A stretch of 7,580 bases of DNA, taken from positions 1,109 to 8,688 of the forward strand of contig CAYYBZ010000063.1 of the NCBI GenBank assembly GCA_964470285.1, given 5' to 3'. Each line of letters begins with the position of its first letter. Positions within the stretch are counted from its first letter, which is position 1. Positions 5,612 through 7,580 of the stretch are shown here, in pieces. This DNA is from CAYYBZ01 sp964470285 [NCBI: uncultured Oligoflexia bacterium] (GTDB lineage Bacteria; Bdellovibrionota_G; CAYYBZ01). Under the pieces are notes generated by a model. That model saw nothing but the letters and a program-made list of their open reading frames with translations. It did no database searches and was not told where the DNA came from. A program made the position numbers and the translations under genes.

Positions 5612-7117
5612 ATGAAAAAAGTGAAAAGTAGTGAAAATAAGAGAAAAACCAGACACAAAGCAGCTCAATATTATGCAAGAATGCTTTCTAACCTTACGGC
5701 CCAAATTAATCATAGAACATTAGACACAAACGTTTTACTCAAGAAATACGTTCGGGCCCACCTAAAAGATGTGTGCTCAATCAAGGCTGATGTCGCTTTC
5801 AATGAAATTTTTGATGAAATAAAGCGTAAAGATATTATTCTGTTCGGCAATTTCAGAACAGATAACGGGCCCAGATACTATCTGCTTGATATATTGAAAA
5901 AACTTGTTGATGAAGGCAATGATATCGCAGTCGGCATTGATCTTTTCCCTCATAGAAAAAGAAAATATCTGGAATCTTACCAAAACGGGCAAACAACCAA
6001 AAGAAAGCTGTCTTTGAGCATGAACTTTGATTCACTCAGCTACGACTCATTCTTAAGATCATATTTTGCCGTTTTAGATTTTCTTAAAAGCAGGAGTATA
6101 CCGGTTATACCCCTTGATACGGGTGGGGTAGCTTCCAAAAACCTGATGAAAAAGGACGTTAAAGTAGCGCGTATGCTTGCCTTATTTAAAAGTCATTACA
6201 GAAACTCTAAGCTGATCTGTCTTGTTCCGGACTCATGGCTTGCAAAAAATCATTTACCGGCGGAGTTATCGAAAGCCCTGAAAAAATTTAACATAAAATC
6301 GGATTTTTTAAGGATATTCTCAGGTTCCGACAGAATATATCAAAAACTTCTAAATGAAATGAAAGAGAAATCCTCCAATCTTGTAAAATGCAGTGCAAAT
6401 ACTTACATTTTAAATCTCAGCCACCCTGTAGAGAGGTACAATTCATTCTTAAACTATCTGGACGGTGAAAGGGAACTTGATAAAGACAAGAGTATAAGCG
6501 AGTCATTTTTGGAAATACTGGAGTCAATTAACAAAAAATTTGCTCTGGGAATCAATGTAAAAAGTCTCAACTATAAACTTTACGCAAATTTTGAAATTGA
6601 TTTTATTGAAGAAATTTTAAAGACTAAATCACTCAAAGATTATGACAAAAAGGGAATACTGGAATATGTTTTAAAAGGCGAGGGATTTTATATTCCGCGA
6701 GGTCAGATAATTTATCTGGGTAATCTGTCCAAACTTCACGCATCGGAAGAGGCGGGCCACTATATCAGGAATGTTTTAGCAGGCATCGATAAAGCTCAAA
6801 CCAGGGAAGATAAGTTTTATATAAATGTAGTGAATGAAGCTTTAGCGTTTATGGCCTCCAAGCTAATTGTTCCTTTAAGAACTCCCATAGAGACAAACAT
6901 TATCAATATGGCTGTTACTCCTTATCTGGTCGACAGCGAAAAGGAGAATTTAATGATTCACACTTTGGGGTACAGACTGGGAGATAAACTCTATAAAGCG
7001 TCTAAGAGAGGAAAGCTTTCAAAAAGAAGCATTAAAGGCATGTTTTCAAGGAAATTTTCAAGGCAGGGAGAAGCTAAGAGGTATTATTCCGCACTTGAGA
7101 ACATTGCAGAGAAATAA
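5612..7117 (+). CDS. Cytoplasmic protein with degenerate ChaN-like (DUF399/Tiki-type) domain
   Basis: 501 residues with a very basic N-terminus (many Lys/Arg in the first 20 residues), no signal peptide, no lipobox and no membrane segment, so it should be cytoplasmic. Residues about 74-170 follow the outline of ChaN haem-binding domains: DIILFGNF where ChaN proteins have a LLGEQH block, then RYYLLDILKKL, an AVGIDLFP strand in place of the usual E-M-F block, SYFAVLDFLKSRSIPVIPLD, and near 200-220 KLICLVPDSWLAKNHLP. The histidines and glutamates expected for metal or haem binding are mostly replaced, so this is either a catalytically dead or re-purposed domain. Residues from about 350 to 501 (including GFYIPRGQIIYLG and EALAFMASKLIVPLR) match nothing I recognise, and the C-terminus is again Lys/Arg-rich, perhaps for nucleic-acid binding (inference). 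The start has only a weak GGA 8 nt upstream (5601-5603). The ChaN relationship is remembered from fold pattern, not computed; function unknown. Confidence 0.75.
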   Translation: MKKVKSSENKRKTRHKAAQYYARMLSNLTAQINHRTLDTNVLLKKYVRAHLKDVCSIKADVAFNEIFDEIKRKDIILFGNFRTDNGPRYYLLDILKKLVDEGNDIAVGIDLFPHRKRKYLESYQNGQTTKRKLSLSMNFDSLSYDSFLRSYFAVLDFLKSRSIPVIPLDTGGVASKNLMKKDVKVARMLALFKSHYRNSKLICLVPDSWLAKNHLPAELSKALKKFNIKSDFLRIFSGSDRIYQKLLNEMKEKSSNLVKCSANTYILNLSHPVERYNSFLNYLDGERELDKDKSISESFLEILESINKKFALGINVKSLNYKLYANFEIDFIEEILKTKSLKDYDKKGILEYVLKGEGFYIPRGQIIYLGNLSKLHASEEAGHYIRNVLAGIDKAQTREDKFYINVVNEALAFMASKLIVPLRTPIETNIINMAVTPYLVDSEKENLMIHTLGYRLGDKLYKASKRGKLSKRSIKGMFSRKFSRQGEAKRYYSALENIAEK

Positions 7118-7133
7118 AATTTATTAAATCCGG

Positions 7134-7313
7134 TCAGCATTTGCCTTCGTTATTCTTAAGAAAAGTCTTTTTTATTCTGGGTGTAACTTTGTGAAAGTGC
7201 AGACCGGTTATGCCGTTAGATTCTTTTGTCGGGATGTATCTTTTGGTTACCCAGGTTATACTGGGATCTGATTCATTCACCGTGATTTCATTATCGATAA
7301 AAACCTTAATCAT
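7134..7313 (-). CDS. Small 59-residue hypothetical protein
   Basis: An open frame from ATG (7313-7311) to TGA (7136-7134) is preceded by AAGGAGA at 7326-7320 with a 6-nt spacer, the best ribosome binding site in the window. The product begins MIKVFIDNEITVNESD, a beta-hairpin-like start, then has SITWVTKRYIPTKES, GLHFHKV and a basic tail KKTFLKNNEGKC ending in the only cysteine. It has no signal peptide or membrane segment. I do not recognise the family. The HFH pair and terminal Cys could bind a metal, but that is speculation. It is convergent with the ChaN-like gene, whose stop is 16 bp away, so it has its own promoter upstream of 7327. The plus-strand frame over the same bases lacks a ribosome binding site and is its shadow. 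Confidence 0.6.
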   Translation of the reverse strand: MIKVFIDNEITVNESDPSITWVTKRYIPTKESNGITGLHFHKVTPRIKKTFLKNNEGKC

Positions 7314-7402
7314 AAATAATCTCCTTAAAACTTTATACTATTTTACAAGAATACTTTTAAGTCTGTTTTTCAAAAGCGCCGTTTATAACAGATAAGCATA
7401 TA

Positions 7403-7426
7403 TTGTTGAAGTCAAAAATTCAACGA
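7403..7426. repeat. Short inverted repeat (hairpin)
   Basis: GTTGAA (7405-7410) and TTCAAC (7419-7424) pair across an 8-base loop, extended outward by a G-T wobble and a T-A pair. No T-run follows closely on the plus strand, so it is not a standard terminator. It may be an operator or an RNA hairpin upstream of the 59-residue gene. Confidence 0.3.
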
Positions 7427-7524
7427 CCTTTAAGTTTTCGCTTTTCAAAGTATTGCTAAATTTAAGACTAAACCCACTAACACAACGCGTTATAGTTTGT
7501 CAAGCTTTATTATATACACAGCAA

Positions 7525-7564
7525 CCTTGTAATATTTACACACCATGGTAAATTTAAAACAAGG
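7525..7564. repeat. Nested inverted repeat
   Basis: Outer arms CCTTGT (7525-7530) and ACAAGG (7559-7564) enclose inner arms ATTTAC (7534-7539) and GTAAAT (7548-7553), with an 8-base loop that contains the ATG at 7545. The arms are coaxial, so both can form in one hairpin with small AT-rich internal loops. Its role is unknown; it may be the control element of a gene beyond the right edge. Confidence 0.4.
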
Positions 7565-7580
7565 ATTAGCCCTTTATTCC

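Larger units (their letters stand above)
7314..7580. other. AT-rich non-coding stretch at the right edge
   Basis: No reading frame longer than a few dozen codons is convincing here. It contains the ribosome binding site of the 59-residue gene (7326-7320) and presumably its promoter, plus two inverted repeats described separately. A minus-strand TTGACA (7503-7498) has no acceptable -10 at 16-18 nt. An ATG at 7545 opens a frame (MVNLKQGLALYS) to the window end but has no ribosome binding site, so whether a gene begins there cannot be decided. Confidence 0.5.

Noticed and set aside
7106-7135. Terminator between the convergent ChaN-like and small-protein genes
   Set aside because: The gap is 16 bp and holds only an AT-rich imperfect repeat, with no GC-rich stem followed by a T-run.
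7332-7360. Minus-strand TTAAAA-N17-TATAAA as promoter of the 59-residue gene
   Set aside because: Transcription would begin at about 7325, inside the ribosome binding site at 7326-7320, leaving an unusable leader.
7210-7395. 61-codon plus-strand frame near the right end
   Set aside because: It has no ribosome binding site and is antisense to the 59-residue gene, which has a strong one.
7477-7496. AACGCGTT palindrome with AT-rich flanks as an operator
   Set aside because: Only the central eight bases are symmetric; the outer bases do not pair consistently.

Overview
The window looks like chromosomal DNA from a low-GC bacterium. It is AT-rich by eye, with strong Shine-Dalgarno sites and sigma70-like promoters. 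The gene set (a class-I CoA-transferase of the 4-hydroxybutyrate/acetate type, an alanine-dehydrogenase-family protein, an RluA-type pseudouridine synthase and a ChaN-like cytoplasmic protein) would suit an anaerobic or fermentative Gram-negative such as a deltaproteobacterium or relative. That placement is inference and low confidence; no RNA gene or lineage marker is present. I see no transposase, phage gene, CRISPR array, tRNA or rRNA.

Layout. Bases 1-1338 (minus strand) hold a ketol-acid-reductoisomerase-like gene followed, with overlapping ends, by panB, which runs off the left edge. Bases 1339-1571 form a divergent control region with a recognisable promoter for each side, each -35 box sitting in a short inverted repeat. 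Bases 1572-4004 (plus strand) are a two-gene operon: an alanine dehydrogenase-family gene and a CoA-transferase gene 9 bp apart. Bases 4005-5541 (minus strand) carry an RluA-family pseudouridine synthase gene followed by a metallo-beta-lactamase-fold gene (UPF0173/YtkL type) that is broken by a frameshift. The CoA-transferase and the broken hydrolase end back to back, their stop codons forming one TGATCA palindrome. Bases 5612-7117 (plus) encode a 501-residue cytoplasmic protein with a degenerate ChaN-like domain. Bases 7134-7313 (minus) encode a 59-residue protein with a very good ribosome binding site. Bases 7314-7580 are non-coding as far as can be seen and contain two inverted repeats.

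The most interesting point is the reductoisomerase-like protein. It aligns without gaps to class I KARI (IlvC) around the active site, but two of the four metal-binding carboxylates are replaced (Asp to Asn178, Glu to Lys218). It sits directly before panB and overlaps it. PanB makes ketopantoate, whose next step is a plain NADPH reduction that genuine IlvC is known to perform as a side activity. The simplest reading is a dedicated ketopantoate reductase that evolved from KARI by giving up the metal-dependent alkyl migration. The neighbouring alanine-dehydrogenase-like protein has also lost the pyruvate-binding lysine of classical AlaDH, so the divergent locus may contain two re-purposed oxidoreductases.
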